This document shows positions 1 to 7,383 of a stretch of 24,143 nucleotides of DNA, one piece after another. The position numbers and the translations under genes are program-made. The number at the start of each line of letters is the position of its first letter. Within the stretch, counting starts at the first letter, position 1. The notes below the pieces were generated by a model that was not told the DNA's origin, did not search any database, and worked only from the letters and a program-made list of their open reading frames with translations. The DNA comes from Novosphingobium sp. (lineage in GTDB: Bacteria > Pseudomonadota > Alphaproteobacteria > Sphingomonadales > Sphingomonadaceae): NCBI GenBank assembly GCA_028697875.1, contig JAQVEQ010000014.1, positions 1 to 24,143 of the forward strand, written 5' to 3'.

Positions 1-172
1 GTTCCTCGACAGCGTGATGCATTTCGACCTGCAGCCGGCGACTTCGGCAGCCTTCATCCTTGCCATCACGCTGCTGATGGTTGCCCTGCTGCTGTTCCTG
101 CGCGAAACGCGCATGGCGTCCGCCAGTTTGCGGATCCCGCACACGTTCCTCGAGTGGGAGCGCGAGATCTAG
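1..172 (+). CDS. C-terminal fragment of a small membrane protein, possibly DUF2721 family
   Basis: An open frame enters from the left edge and ends at the TAG at 170-172, leaving 56 residues. It reads as one hydrophobic helix (about residues 16-34, rich in Leu/Ile/Val/Ala), then a charged turn (LRETRMA) and a short basic/aromatic tail. A last helix followed by FLRE-x-R-x-A-x-x-x-L-R-I resembles the C-terminus of DUF2721 proteins, small membrane proteins of unknown function. This is from memory and tentative. The start and most of the gene lie outside the window, so function cannot be judged. It converges on the next gene with a 37-bp gap. Confidence 0.5.
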   Translation, partial: FLDSVMHFDLQPATSAAFILAITLLMVALLLFLRETRMASASLRIPHTFLEWEREI

Positions 173-209
173 CGCTTTCGCTTGTGCAGGACCCGGCGCG
201 GCGGGCGTG

Positions 210-506
210 TCAGGCGAGCAGCTTCTGCCCCTGTTCCCTGACGGTCCCGGCAATCATCGGTTCGACGAAGCTCAGCGCCAGTGGCAGGCTGACGTCGATT
301 ACCACCTGGGCATCGTCGATCACGATGGTGCCTTTCAGGTTCTGGCCCATGGCGGCAATGGTCAGGTTCACATGATCGTCATCGACCCATTCGGTCGTAA
401 GCTTGGCCATGCCGCCCGGGACATTGCCGGCCAGGTCCTGGGCGTGTTCGTGCAGGCGCTGGCGGACTTCGTCCCGTGAAAGTTCATGGGGCAGGGTAAC
501 GCGCAT
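210..506 (-). CDS. Polyhydroxyalkanoic acid system family protein (PHA_gran_rgn-like)
   Basis: A 98-aa protein. The sequence runs from a helical N-terminus (LPHELSRDEVRQRLHEHAQDLAG) to alternating strands (VNLTIAAMGQNLKGTIVID, AQVVIDVSLPLALSF) and a C-terminal helix ending REQGQKLLA. This matches the small putative polyhydroxyalkanoic-acid-system family found near PHA synthase genes in some bacteria; its biochemical role is unknown. I start it at the ATG on 506, because AGGA lies 10 nt upstream and the longer frame (to 626) adds residues unlike the family. It is divergent from the DUF389 gene across about 100 bp. No PHA synthase, phasin or depolymerase is in the window, so the family name should not be read as proof of a PHA role. 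Confidence 0.75.
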   Translation of the reverse strand: MRVTLPHELSRDEVRQRLHEHAQDLAGNVPGGMAKLTTEWVDDDHVNLTIAAMGQNLKGTIVIDDAQVVIDVSLPLALSFVEPMIAGTVREQGQKLLA

Positions 507-610
507 GCACTTGTGATCCTTGCTGCAATTGACCGATACAGCGATAGAGTGGCAGCGGAACGCGGCCGGGGAAAGTGCTTTTTGCGCGCCGTGGCCGCGA
601 AGGAGAAACG

Positions 611-2122
611 ATGGCGAGTAATCCACCCGAAACGCGTGCCCATTCCTTTGCCCGTGTCGTGCTCAGCTGGCGGCAATGGTGGCGCAAGTCGGTAGTCGGC
701 ACGGTCGACCAGGCGGACGTGATCGCCAGGCGGCGGCAGGAAGGCGCCCTTTCCGCGCGTTACCTTTTCATGCTGTCGATGTCGGCCGGGATCGCGATTC
801 TCGGTCTGCTGCTGTCCTCGCCGGCAGTGGTGATCGGGGCCATGCTCCTCTCGCCGCTGATGGACCCGATCATGGGGGTGGGCTTCGCTCTTGCCATCGG
901 GGATTTCAACTGGTTGAAGCAAGCGGGCCGCTCGCTGCTCGTCGGTACGGTCCTCGCCATCCTGTTCTGCGCATTCGTGGTGCTCCTGTCCCCGCTGCAA
1001 ACGGTGACGTCGGAAATCGCAGCGCGTACGCGGCCCAACCTTTTCGATCTCGGTGTGGCGCTGTTTTCGGCGCTGGCGGGCACGTATGCGATGATCCGCG
1101 GGCGCGAGGGCACGGTGGTGGGCGTGGCCATCGCCACCGCCTTGATGCCACCTCTGGCCGTGGTCGGGTTCGGCCTCGCCACGCTTAACGGCACAGTCTT
1201 TTCGGGCGCGCTGCTGCTGTTCGTGACCAACCTCGTGACGATCGCGCTGACGGCGGCCCTGATGGCGCGGGCCTACGGCTTCCGCACCAGCCTGACCGAA
1301 CGGCAGACCCAGCTCCAGGCGCTGGCGATCATGGTGGTGTTCGTGGCACTGGCCATCCCGCTTGGCATTTCGCTGCGGCAGATTGCGTGGGAAGCGCAGG
1401 CTTCGCGCACCATCCGGGGCGAATTGCTCGACGAATTCGACAACAATGCCCGTCTTTCGCAGATCGACATCAATTTCGATTCGGTTCCCGTCGCCATTAC
1501 GGCGACCGTGCTGACGCCGACGATCCGGGACGATGCCGAAAAGGCCGCAACCCGGGCGATCGAACGCCAGCTCGGCCAGCCGGTGGACGTCACGATTACC
1601 CAGTACCAGGTCGGCACCGGGTCCAAGGCGGCGGAGGAAGCGCAGCTGGCCGCCGTCCGCGCACGCGAGGCGGCCGACCGGCAGCGCGCGGAAGAACTGG
1701 CCGCGAGTCTGGCGCTTGTCGCCGGGGTGGACGAGAAGCAGGTCCTGCTCGATCGCGAGCACCGCCATGCGCTGGTCACGGCCCAGGCGCTGCCCGGCGC
1801 GGGCCTTGCTGCCTATCGCGAGCTGGAGAAACGGATCGCGGCGACCGAACCGGAATGGACGATCGAATTGCGTCCGCCCGCGCGGCCGCTTCCGGGCGTG
1901 GAATTCGAAGACGGCGAACCGACGCCGCAGGGCGGGGATGCCATTGCCCTGATCGCCTGGGCGGCCAAGCGCATCGGCGCGCCGGTGATCCTTTCGGGCA
2001 GCGCCGCGGATGTCGAGCGGGTCGCCGCGCTACTTGAAGAGCAAGGCGTGACTACCCGCAGCGAAACGAACGGGAGCGAAGGCACCAAGGTGACCGCGCG
2101 CTGGGGCGCGCCGGGGGACTGA
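611..2122 (+). CDS. DUF389 domain-containing membrane protein
   Basis: 503 aa. The ATG at 611 is preceded by a clear AAGGAG with a 5-nt spacer, so I prefer it to the upstream start at 575. Residues about 48-265 hold six to seven hydrophobic helices with the DUF389 signature elements SSPAVVIGAMLLSPLMDPI and ATALMPPLAVVGFGLA. DUF389 proteins are inner-membrane proteins of unknown transport or regulatory function. Residues about 270-503 form a long soluble extension: a mixed alpha/beta part, an Ala/Glu/Arg-rich probable coiled coil (about 335-370), and a terminal module with a predicted helix around DVERVAALLEEQGV. The extension is longer than in minimal DUF389 proteins. It converges on the acyl-AMP ligase with only 20 bp between the stops. 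Confidence 0.88.
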   Translation: MASNPPETRAHSFARVVLSWRQWWRKSVVGTVDQADVIARRRQEGALSARYLFMLSMSAGIAILGLLLSSPAVVIGAMLLSPLMDPIMGVGFALAIGDFNWLKQAGRSLLVGTVLAILFCAFVVLLSPLQTVTSEIAARTRPNLFDLGVALFSALAGTYAMIRGREGTVVGVAIATALMPPLAVVGFGLATLNGTVFSGALLLFVTNLVTIALTAALMARAYGFRTSLTERQTQLQALAIMVVFVALAIPLGISLRQIAWEAQASRTIRGELLDEFDNNARLSQIDINFDSVPVAITATVLTPTIRDDAEKAATRAIERQLGQPVDVTITQYQVGTGSKAAEEAQLAAVRAREAADRQRAEELAASLALVAGVDEKQVLLDREHRHALVTAQALPGAGLAAYRELEKRIAATEPEWTIELRPPARPLPGVEFEDGEPTPQGGDAIALIAWAAKRIGAPVILSGSAADVERVAALLEEQGVTTRSETNGSEGTKVTARWGAPGD

Positions 2123-2142
2123 CCGGCGCGTGGCAGGCCGGG

Positions 2143-3885
2143 TCAGGCCGCCTCGAGCAGCTTGTACGGTTCGATCTCGCCCGACAGGTACAGCTTCTTC
2201 GCCTTGGCGCGGCTGAGCTTGCCGGAGCTGGTGCGCGGCAGAGTGCGCGGCGGAACCAGTTCGACCACGCAGTTCATGCCGGTGATCGAGCGCACCTTGT
2301 CGCGGATCTGGTCGCGCAGTTCGATGCGCTTGTCCGGATCGGAGACGCGGCAGTGGACCAGCACGGCGGGCGCTTCCTCGCCGTTCTCAGTCTCGACCGA
2401 AAAGGCCGCGATGTCGCCGTGGTTGAAGCCCGGCAACTGTTCCACCGCCCATTCGATGTCCTGCGGCCAGTGGTTCTTGCCGTTGATGATAATCATGTCC
2501 TTCGCCCGGCCGACGATGAACAGGTACCCGTCCTTGTCGAGATAGCCCATGTCGCCGGTGTCGAGCCAGCCATCGACGAGGCACTCGTCCGTCGCTTCGG
2601 GATCGCGGAAGTAGGAGTGCATGACGCTGGGGCCCTTGCACCAGACCTTGCCGATCTGGTGGTGGGCCTTGGGCTTGCCGTTCTCGCCCCGGATTTCGAT
2701 GGCCATATCCTTCACCGGCTTGCCGCAATTGACCAGCGCGCGGTAACGGGCCGGGCGCGAAAGGTCTCGGCGGATGCCCGACAGGCGTTCTTCCTCGACC
2801 AGTTCGACGCGGATGCCTTCGCCCGGGGGCATGATGGTGACCGCCAGAGTCGCTTCGGCCAAGCCGTAGCTCGGCAGGAAGGCGCTGGCCTTGAAGCCGG
2901 CTTCGGCAAAGGCGTTGACGAAGCCCTGCATCACGTCCGGCCGGATCATGTCCGCGCCGTTGCCCGCGATCCGCCAGCGCGACAGGTCGAAACGTTCCGA
3001 AACGTGGCTCTGGCTGGAAATGCGGCGGGCGCAGATGTCGTAGCCGAAAGTCGGCGAATAGGAGAGCGTCGTGCCCGGGTTGCGGCTGATGAGGTCGAGC
3101 CAGGCGAGCGGGCGGCGGGCGAAATCCTCGGTCTTGAGGTAGTCGGTCGAAACCTGGTTGGCGATCGGCGAAAGCAGGCAGCCGACCAGCCCCATGTCGT
3201 GGTACCACGGCAGCCACGAGACGCAGCGGTCTTCCGGTTCCAGCTTCATGCCGATGCCGTGCCCGGCCAGGTTGTTGAGCAGGGCCTCGTGCGTCACGGC
3301 CACGCCGTGGGGGAAACGGGTCGAGCCGCTGGAATACTGGAGGTAGCAGATGTCGTCCGGCTTCTGTTCGGGCAGGACGCAGTCGGGCGCTTCGCCGGCG
3401 CGGAAATCCTCGTAAGTCACGCCCGCGCAGCCTTTGCGTGCGGCGGCGGCGCCGGCCATTTCCGCGATCTCGGCCGGGTAGAGCAGCATGGCCGGGTCGG
3501 AACTGCCGAGCTGGACCGAAAGCTGGTCGATATAATTGTCCTTGCCGCCGAAGCTGGTCGGCAGGGGCAGGGGCACCGGCCAGGCGCCGGCGTAGATCGC
3601 GCCGCAGAACATCGCGGCGAAATCGATGCCCGTTTCGGCGACCAGTGCAATGCGGTCGCCCGGCGCGATTCCGCGCGCGATCAGGCGGCGGGCCATGCCC
3701 AGCGCGTCATCGCGCAGTTCGGAATAGGGGTAGACCCGGGCGAGATTGCCGCGCGGATCGTGGAAATTGAGCCCGCGGCTGCCTGTCGCGGCATAATCCA
3801 GCGCTTCGCCGAATGTGGCGAAGTCGGAAAAACGGCGCTCTAACGCACAGATATTCGGCGTCGGCTGAAGGGCGGCGTCGGTCAT
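2143..3885 (-). CDS. Fatty acyl-AMP ligase (FadD32/FAAL-type ANL enzyme)
   Basis: 580 aa from the ATG at 3885; a TTG at 3897 is possible but is too close to the nearest AGG. The protein has the full adenylate-forming (ANL) architecture. The phosphate-binding A3 loop is YSSGSTRFPHGV (about 190), followed by WLPWYHDMGLVG, the A5-type SYGLAEATLAV, DTGDMG, the hinge region GRAKDMIIINGKNHWPQDIEW, and a C-terminal SSGKLSRAKAKK carrying the likely A10 lysine. NGKNHWPQDIE and WYHDMGL are typical of fatty acyl-AMP ligases, which activate fatty acids to acyl-adenylates for transfer to an acyl carrier protein rather than CoA. No carrier protein, polyketide synthase or serine palmitoyltransferase gene is adjacent, so the acceptor is unknown. 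Lipid or sphingolipid synthesis is one possibility. Cytoplasmic. Confidence 0.9.
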   Translation of the reverse strand: MTDAALQPTPNICALERRFSDFATFGEALDYAATGSRGLNFHDPRGNLARVYPYSELRDDALGMARRLIARGIAPGDRIALVAETGIDFAAMFCGAIYAGAWPVPLPLPTSFGGKDNYIDQLSVQLGSSDPAMLLYPAEIAEMAGAAAARKGCAGVTYEDFRAGEAPDCVLPEQKPDDICYLQYSSGSTRFPHGVAVTHEALLNNLAGHGIGMKLEPEDRCVSWLPWYHDMGLVGCLLSPIANQVSTDYLKTEDFARRPLAWLDLISRNPGTTLSYSPTFGYDICARRISSQSHVSERFDLSRWRIAGNGADMIRPDVMQGFVNAFAEAGFKASAFLPSYGLAEATLAVTIMPPGEGIRVELVEEERLSGIRRDLSRPARYRALVNCGKPVKDMAIEIRGENGKPKAHHQIGKVWCKGPSVMHSYFRDPEATDECLVDGWLDTGDMGYLDKDGYLFIVGRAKDMIIINGKNHWPQDIEWAVEQLPGFNHGDIAAFSVETENGEEAPAVLVHCRVSDPDKRIELRDQIRDKVRSITGMNCVVELVPPRTLPRTSSGKLSRAKAKKLYLSGEIEPYKLLEAA

Positions 3886-4026
3886 GTCTTTGCTCAACCT
3901 GTTGGTCTGGCTCGATATTTCGGCCGATTTTCGCTCTCAAAAACAAGCAGTGCGGCGTTCCGGTCCCGTAGTGGCCGTGCTGCGTGGCCCTTCCATTCTT
4001 ACGGGACTGTGGCACGAATAAGGCCA

Positions 4027-4590
4027 ATGGCTAAGGAAGAAGGCCCTGTCCACCGCAAACCGCGTGCCCCCCGCCCGCTCGACGAGGCGCGGCTGGAAGA
4101 GATGGCGCTGGCCTATGTTGCCCGTTTCGCGACCAGCGCGGCCAAGCTGGAAGGCTATCTCGCCCGCAAGCTTAGGGAACGCGGCTGGGCCGGGGAAAGC
4201 CCGGCGGACATTCCCGCGCTGGTCGAACGCTATGCCGCGCGCGGCTATGTCGACGACCGGGCCTATGCCCGGATGCGGTCGGGCAGCCTGCTGCGGCGGG
4301 GGTACGGCCCCCGGCGCGTCGGCCAGGCGCTCGGCGCGGCCGGCATTACCGAAGAGGTGCGCGACGAGGTCCGCCCCGGCCCGGCGGAACAACGGCGTGC
4401 GGCGCTGGCCATGGCGCGCAAGCGGCGCTTCGGCCCTTTCGGGGTGGAACTGCCCGACCGGACGAAGCGCGAAAAGCAGATTGCGGCCATGCTGCGGGCA
4501 GGCCATGAGCCGCAGTGCGCCGTGGCCCTGGTCGACGCGGCAAGCGCCGATGCTGCCGAAAGCTGGGCGCTGGAGGCCGAGGAGGAATAG
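4027..4590 (+). CDS. recX: Regulatory protein RecX
   Basis: 187 aa, within the usual RecX size. RecX binds RecA filaments and modulates strand exchange and the SOS response. Visible family features are the helical repeats: a first repeat with YLARKLRERGW, a second with LVERYAARGYVDDRAYARMRSGSLLRRGYGPRRVGQALGAAGI split across consecutive helices, and a third near REKQIAAMLRAGHEPQCAVALV. GYVDDRAYA and RRGYGPRRV are the most diagnostic pieces. I start at the ATG on 4027, with AAGG just upstream (a short spacer); a GTG at 4009 in frame would add six residues. recA is not nearby. The final codons include GAGGAGGA, which is the ribosome-binding site of the next gene, so the two are probably cotranscribed. 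Confidence 0.88.
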   Translation: MAKEEGPVHRKPRAPRPLDEARLEEMALAYVARFATSAAKLEGYLARKLRERGWAGESPADIPALVERYAARGYVDDRAYARMRSGSLLRRGYGPRRVGQALGAAGITEEVRDEVRPGPAEQRRAALAMARKRRFGPFGVELPDRTKREKQIAAMLRAGHEPQCAVALVDAASADAAESWALEAEEE

Positions 4591-4596
4591 AAACGC

Positions 4597-5076
4597 ATGC
4601 GCATATGGCCCATCGCCGCCCTGCTGCTGGCCGCCTGCTCGCCCGGCGCGGGGAAAAGCACGGCCCCGGCCTCGCCGCCCGCGGCCGCGACGATCCATCC
4701 CGAATCGGGTCTGGACATCGTCCCGCTCACGGTCACGCACGACGGCACGACTCACGGTTTCCAGGTCGAAGTCGCCCGGACCGGGCCGGAACAGGCCAAG
4801 GGGCTGATGTTCCGCACTCTGATGGGCCCGGACGAAGGGATGCTGTTTCCGTTCGATCCGCCCCGGCAAGTGAGCTTCTGGATGAAGAACACGGTGATTC
4901 CGCTCGACATCGTGTTCATCGGCCCGGACGGGAAAGTCACCAATATTTCCGCCAATGCCGCGCCCTATTCGCTCGATCCGCGCCCCTCGGCGGGAGTGGC
5001 GGGCGCCGTGCTGGAGCTCAATGGCGGGCGCGCGGCGGAACTGGGTATCGCGCCCGGTGCACGGGTCGCGTGGTGA
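4597..5076 (+). CDS. DUF192 domain lipoprotein
   Basis: 159 aa. A short signal peptide ends in the lipobox LAAC (Cys15), so the protein is probably a lipoprotein facing the periplasm. A Pro/Ala-rich linker leads to a DUF192 domain (about residues 50-155) with its hallmarks: QAKGLMFRTLMGPDEGMLF, then FWMKNTVIPLDIVFIGPDG, and a C-terminal AVLELNGGRAAELGIAPG. DUF192 is a compact beta-rich family of unknown function, often exported. The start is set by GAGGAGGA about 8 nt upstream, inside the end of recX. The gap to recX is 6 bp, which indicates one transcript. Confidence 0.88.
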   Translation: MRIWPIAALLLAACSPGAGKSTAPASPPAAATIHPESGLDIVPLTVTHDGTTHGFQVEVARTGPEQAKGLMFRTLMGPDEGMLFPFDPPRQVSFWMKNTVIPLDIVFIGPDGKVTNISANAAPYSLDPRPSAGVAGAVLELNGGRAAELGIAPGARVAW

Positions 5077-5117
5077 CACGCTTGCCGCGGGAGCGAACAC
5101 AAGCTAACGCGCGGTTC

Positions 5118-5516
5118 ATGGGAATCCTCTCGAAGATCTTCACCTGGTGGGACGGTGCTACGATCGGCACCCTCATCAACAGCGCCTTGACCGGCGAGCA
5201 TGTCGGCACTGACACGCAGGGCAACCGCTATTTCCGCGCGAAGAAGCCGGGCCCGCTCGGCAACGAACGGCGCTGGGTGCTTTACAACGGCGCCAATGAT
5301 GCGAGCCGGGTTCCGGCCGAATGGCACGGCTGGCTGCATGGCGCGTTCGACGACGTGCCGCAAAGCCATCTGCCGCCGCCCAAGATCTGGGAAGCCGACT
5401 ACACGCCCAATGCCACCGGCACGCCGCAGGCCTATCGTCCGCAGGGCGCGCTGGAACGCGGCGGCAAGCGCGCGGCGGCGACCGGCGATTACGAAGCCTG
5501 GGCGCCGGACGCCTGA
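5118..5516 (+). CDS. NDUFA12-family NADH:ubiquinone oxidoreductase accessory subunit
   Basis: 132 aa from the ATG at 5118; the open frame extends further upstream but overlaps the DUF192 gene. The sequence shows the NDUFA12 (B17.2) pattern: an N-terminal ILSKIFTWWDGATIGT, then G-T-D-x-x-G-N-R-Y-F, the conserved RRWVLYNGANDASRVPAEWHGWLH, and a C-terminal W-x-x-x-Y-x-P-N-x-T-G-T-P-x-A-Y-x-P. NDUFA12 is an accessory subunit of respiratory complex I shared by alphaproteobacteria and mitochondria. It sits on the peripheral arm. The DUF2155 gene follows immediately (2 bp to a possible GTG), and aat lies beyond it. I recall this neighbourhood as common in alphaproteobacteria. Confidence 0.92.
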   Translation: MGILSKIFTWWDGATIGTLINSALTGEHVGTDTQGNRYFRAKKPGPLGNERRWVLYNGANDASRVPAEWHGWLHGAFDDVPQSHLPPPKIWEADYTPNATGTPQAYRPQGALERGGKRAAATGDYEAWAPDA

Positions 5517-5539
5517 CCGTGCGGCGGTTCCGGCCGTCG

Positions 5540-6130
5540 ATGCGTGCCGCCACGCTGCCGCTCGCGGCGCTGGCGGGCCTGCTCGCTGCCTGTTCGGGCG
5601 AGCCCGCGCCGACCAAGCCCGATGAGACCGAACTGCCGAAGGAACTGGCGGGCGAACTGACCAAGACGCCCAAGGCCGTCCCTTCCGATGCCGGTACTCC
5701 GCTGAAGGAACGGGTGGCGACGCTCGGCCTGCTCAACAAGCGCAACAACCTGTCGCAGGACATCACGCTCAAGCCGGGCGAGGCGAAGCGCGTCGGCAAC
5801 GTGATCGTCAAGCTGGCGAGCTGCGAGCGGACCGCACCGTGGGAATCGCCGCCGGAAACGGGTGCTTTCGTCCAGGTCCTCGTGCAGCAGCGCGCCACTG
5901 TCGACGAACCGCTGCGCTGGCATAAGGTCTTTTCGGGCTGGCTGTTCAAGAACTCGCCGTCCCTGAACGTGGTCGAGCACCCGATCTACGACGTCTGGGT
6001 CAAGGACTGCGCGATGAACTTCTCCGGCCAGGAAGCTGCGCCCGCGCCGTCCGCTCCGGCGGCGGCACCTGCCGCGGCCAGCACGGCGGCGAAGCCTTCC
6101 GGCAGCGAGGACCAGGGCGCGCCGCGCTGA
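5540..6130 (+). CDS. DUF2155 domain-containing lipoprotein
   Basis: 196 aa from the ATG at 5540. A GTG at 5519, 2 bp after the NDUFA12 stop, would add seven residues (VRRFRPS) and give a more basic signal-peptide start; neither has a clear ribosome-binding site. The signal peptide ends in a lipobox (LLAAC), predicting a membrane-anchored periplasmic protein. The DUF2155 core covers about residues 68-160, with TLKPGEAKRVGNVIVKLASC, VQVLVQQ, KVFSGWLFKNSPSLN and HPIYDVWVKDC; its two cysteines may pair. Function is unknown. After the core comes a low-complexity Ala/Pro/Ser tail of about 35 residues. The final 145 bp lie antisense to the 3' end of aat, so this tail is encoded opposite aat codons. 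Confidence 0.85.
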   Translation: MRAATLPLAALAGLLAACSGEPAPTKPDETELPKELAGELTKTPKAVPSDAGTPLKERVATLGLLNKRNNLSQDITLKPGEAKRVGNVIVKLASCERTAPWESPPETGAFVQVLVQQRATVDEPLRWHKVFSGWLFKNSPSLNVVEHPIYDVWVKDCAMNFSGQEAAPAPSAPAAAPAAASTAAKPSGSEDQGAPR

Positions 6131-6717
6131 TCCTGCGCCCGGCGCAGCAGGTCCAGGTATTCGTCCTGCGAAATCTCGATCGCGCCCAGCGAGGCCAGGT
6201 GTTCGGTGATGAACTGGCAGTCGAGCAGCGTCGCGCCCGCATGGCGCAACGCCACCACCAGCCAGGCCAGCGCGACCTTGGATGCGTCGGTTGCCCGGCT
6301 GAACATGCTTTCGCCGCAGAACACGCGGTCGAAGCCGACGCCGTAGAGTCCGCCGACGAGGCGTCCGTCCTGCCAGCATTCGATCGAATGGGCATGGCCG
6401 GCGGCATGGAGCGCGCGATAGCTGGCGGCGATCTTCTCGTTGATCCAGCTGTCGGGATGGTCGGGGCGCGGAGCGGCGCAGGCGGCGATCACTTCGGCGA
6501 AAGCGGCGTTGCAGGTCACGCCGAAGCGGCCGCTTTTCAGAACCTTGGCCAGTGAGCGCGAACAGTGGAAGCGGTCGAGCGGCAGGATCGCCCGCTGTTT
6601 CGGTTCGATCCAGAACAGGTCCGGGTCGTCGCGGGAATCGGCCATCGGGAAAATCCCGCTGCGATAGGCGGTCAGCAGCAGGTCCGTTGGGATGATGGAA
6701 GAGGCCGGTGCGTGCAC
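5986..6717 (-). CDS. aat: Leucyl/phenylalanyl-tRNA--protein transferase
   Basis: 243 aa from a GTG at 6717. The frame can be extended to a TTG at 6804, but the extra 29 residues are basic and unlike the family. Aat attaches Leu or Phe from aminoacyl-tRNA to proteins with N-terminal Arg/Lys, marking them for ClpS/ClpAP (N-degron pathway). Diagnostic segments in order: LLLTAYRSGIFPMAD, FWIEPKQRAILPLDRFHCSRSL, WINEKIAASYRALHAAGHAHSIE, then VGGLYGVGFDRVFCGESMFS, ATLLDCQF and HLASLGAIEISQDEYLDLL. After this core the protein has an Ala/Gly-rich stretch and ends SLTQTS. That end overlaps the convergent DUF2155 gene by 145 bp. It is divergent from the tRNA-Trp gene. Confidence 0.93.
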   Translation of the reverse strand: MHAPASSIIPTDLLLTAYRSGIFPMADSRDDPDLFWIEPKQRAILPLDRFHCSRSLAKVLKSGRFGVTCNAAFAEVIAACAAPRPDHPDSWINEKIAASYRALHAAGHAHSIECWQDGRLVGGLYGVGFDRVFCGESMFSRATDASKVALAWLVVALRHAGATLLDCQFITEHLASLGAIEISQDEYLDLLRRAQDQRGAPWSSLPEGFAAVLAAAGAAAGADGAGAASWPEKFIAQSLTQTS

Positions 6718-6797
6718 GTCAATCAGTCTAACAGATGCGCCAGTGCCGGGAAATGCGCAGTTTTCGCGCTTCCCGTCCGGCAGGCGCGCAAGCCGCC

Positions 6798-6826
6798 TTG
6801 CCAATGCCCCGGCTTGCCACTAAAGG
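6798..6826 (+). promoter_or_regulatory. Candidate promoter of tRNA-Trp
   Basis: TTGCCA (6798-6803) and TAAAGG (6821-6826) are separated by 17 nt. They would place transcription start near 6833, about 9 nt before the tRNA. The -35 is a fair match and the -10 moderate. A GGCCG-CCTT-CGGCC hairpin (6825-6838) overlaps the start region. This is judged by eye only. Confidence 0.4.
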
Positions 6827-6841
6827 CCGCCTTCGGCCTGC

Positions 6842-6917
6842 AGGGGTGTAGCTCAGCTGGTAGAGCATCGGTCTCCAAAACCGAGGGCCACGGGTTCGAA
6901 TCCTGTCACCCCTGCCA
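6842..6917 (+). tRNA. trnW: tRNA-Trp (anticodon CCA)
   Basis: A complete 76-nt cloverleaf. The acceptor stem AGGGGTG (6842-6848) pairs with CACCCCT (6907-6913), followed by discriminator G and an encoded CCA (6915-6917). The D stem is GCTC/GAGC. The anticodon stem TCGGT/ACCGA closes the loop CTCCAAA, with CCA at 6875-6877. The T stem is ACGGG/CCTGT around TTCGAAT, with one G-T pair. It precedes secE-nusG, a frequent arrangement in bacteria. Confidence 0.97.
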
Positions 6918-7018
6918 TTTCCTTCCATTTCCAGCGCTGCGGCCCGTGCGAATCGGGAACCCAGGCGGCGAAGCGTGCGTTTTGCATGGCAGGACGCAAC
7001 TTTCATGGGGAGATGGCC

Positions 7019-7168
7019 ATGAGCAGCCTCATTTTCCGCAGCAGCCGCCCGGACAACTGGACCCTGCCGCGCCCGCACAGCGATCCTGACATGCGTTACC
7101 GCCAGCACGGGCCGATCCAGCCGATGGATCCGCCGACGTTCTGGGAGCGCCTGCTGGGCGTGCGCTGA
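7019..7168 (+). CDS. 49-aa protein of unknown function between tRNA-Trp and secE
   Basis: A short frame that I believe is real but do not recognise. The ATG at 7019 has GGGGAG with an ideal 6-nt spacer. Codon third positions are strongly GC-biased, as in the neighbouring genes. The protein is soluble and rich in Pro, Arg and aromatic residues: it starts MSSLIFRSSRPDNW, has RPHSDPDMRYRQHGPIQPM in the middle, and ends PPTFWERLLGVR. It has no signal peptide or membrane helix. A second ATG at 7013 in frame would add two residues. Its position next to secE/nusG may be incidental. Confidence 0.6.
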   Translation: MSSLIFRSSRPDNWTLPRPHSDPDMRYRQHGPIQPMDPPTFWERLLGVR

Positions 7169-7383
7169 ACCGGCGGCTGCGATTTTCCTTCGCGGGTGAC
7201 GGGCGGGAGCCGAAGCGTTCCGCCCGCTGCCCCGCAGCCTTGCATATCCTGCCCCACAGGGCTAAGTGCGCTGCTGTCTTCCGACATCGGAGCTGAATTG
7301 CCCCTCCCGGACATCGACCGGGGCGGCGATGGCCCCTAGGCGGAAGGCTTGGATTTTTTGAACGGTAAGAGTCGTAACGTCAG
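7169..7383 (+). other. Intergenic leader upstream of secE
   Basis: 215 bp without a supported gene. It should carry the secE-nusG promoter. The best candidate I see is TTGCAT (7240-7245), then 17 nt, then TAAGTG (7263-7268), which is a weak match. A short GC hairpin (7320-7324 with 7332-7336) lies in the leader. I see no clear terminator for the upstream small gene. Confidence 0.25.

Noticed and set aside
368..1768. 466-codon minus-strand frame opposite the DUF389 gene
   Set aside because: It is rich in Arg/His/Gln with no membrane or domain signature, and it overlaps two better supported genes.
2121..2144. GC-rich imperfect hairpin between the DUF389 and acyl-AMP ligase stops
   Set aside because: The stem needs a bulge and there is no T run on either side, so I do not call a terminator.
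2353..3843. 496-codon plus-strand frame opposite the acyl-AMP ligase
   Set aside because: It is a shadow frame; all diagnostic ANL motifs are on the minus strand.
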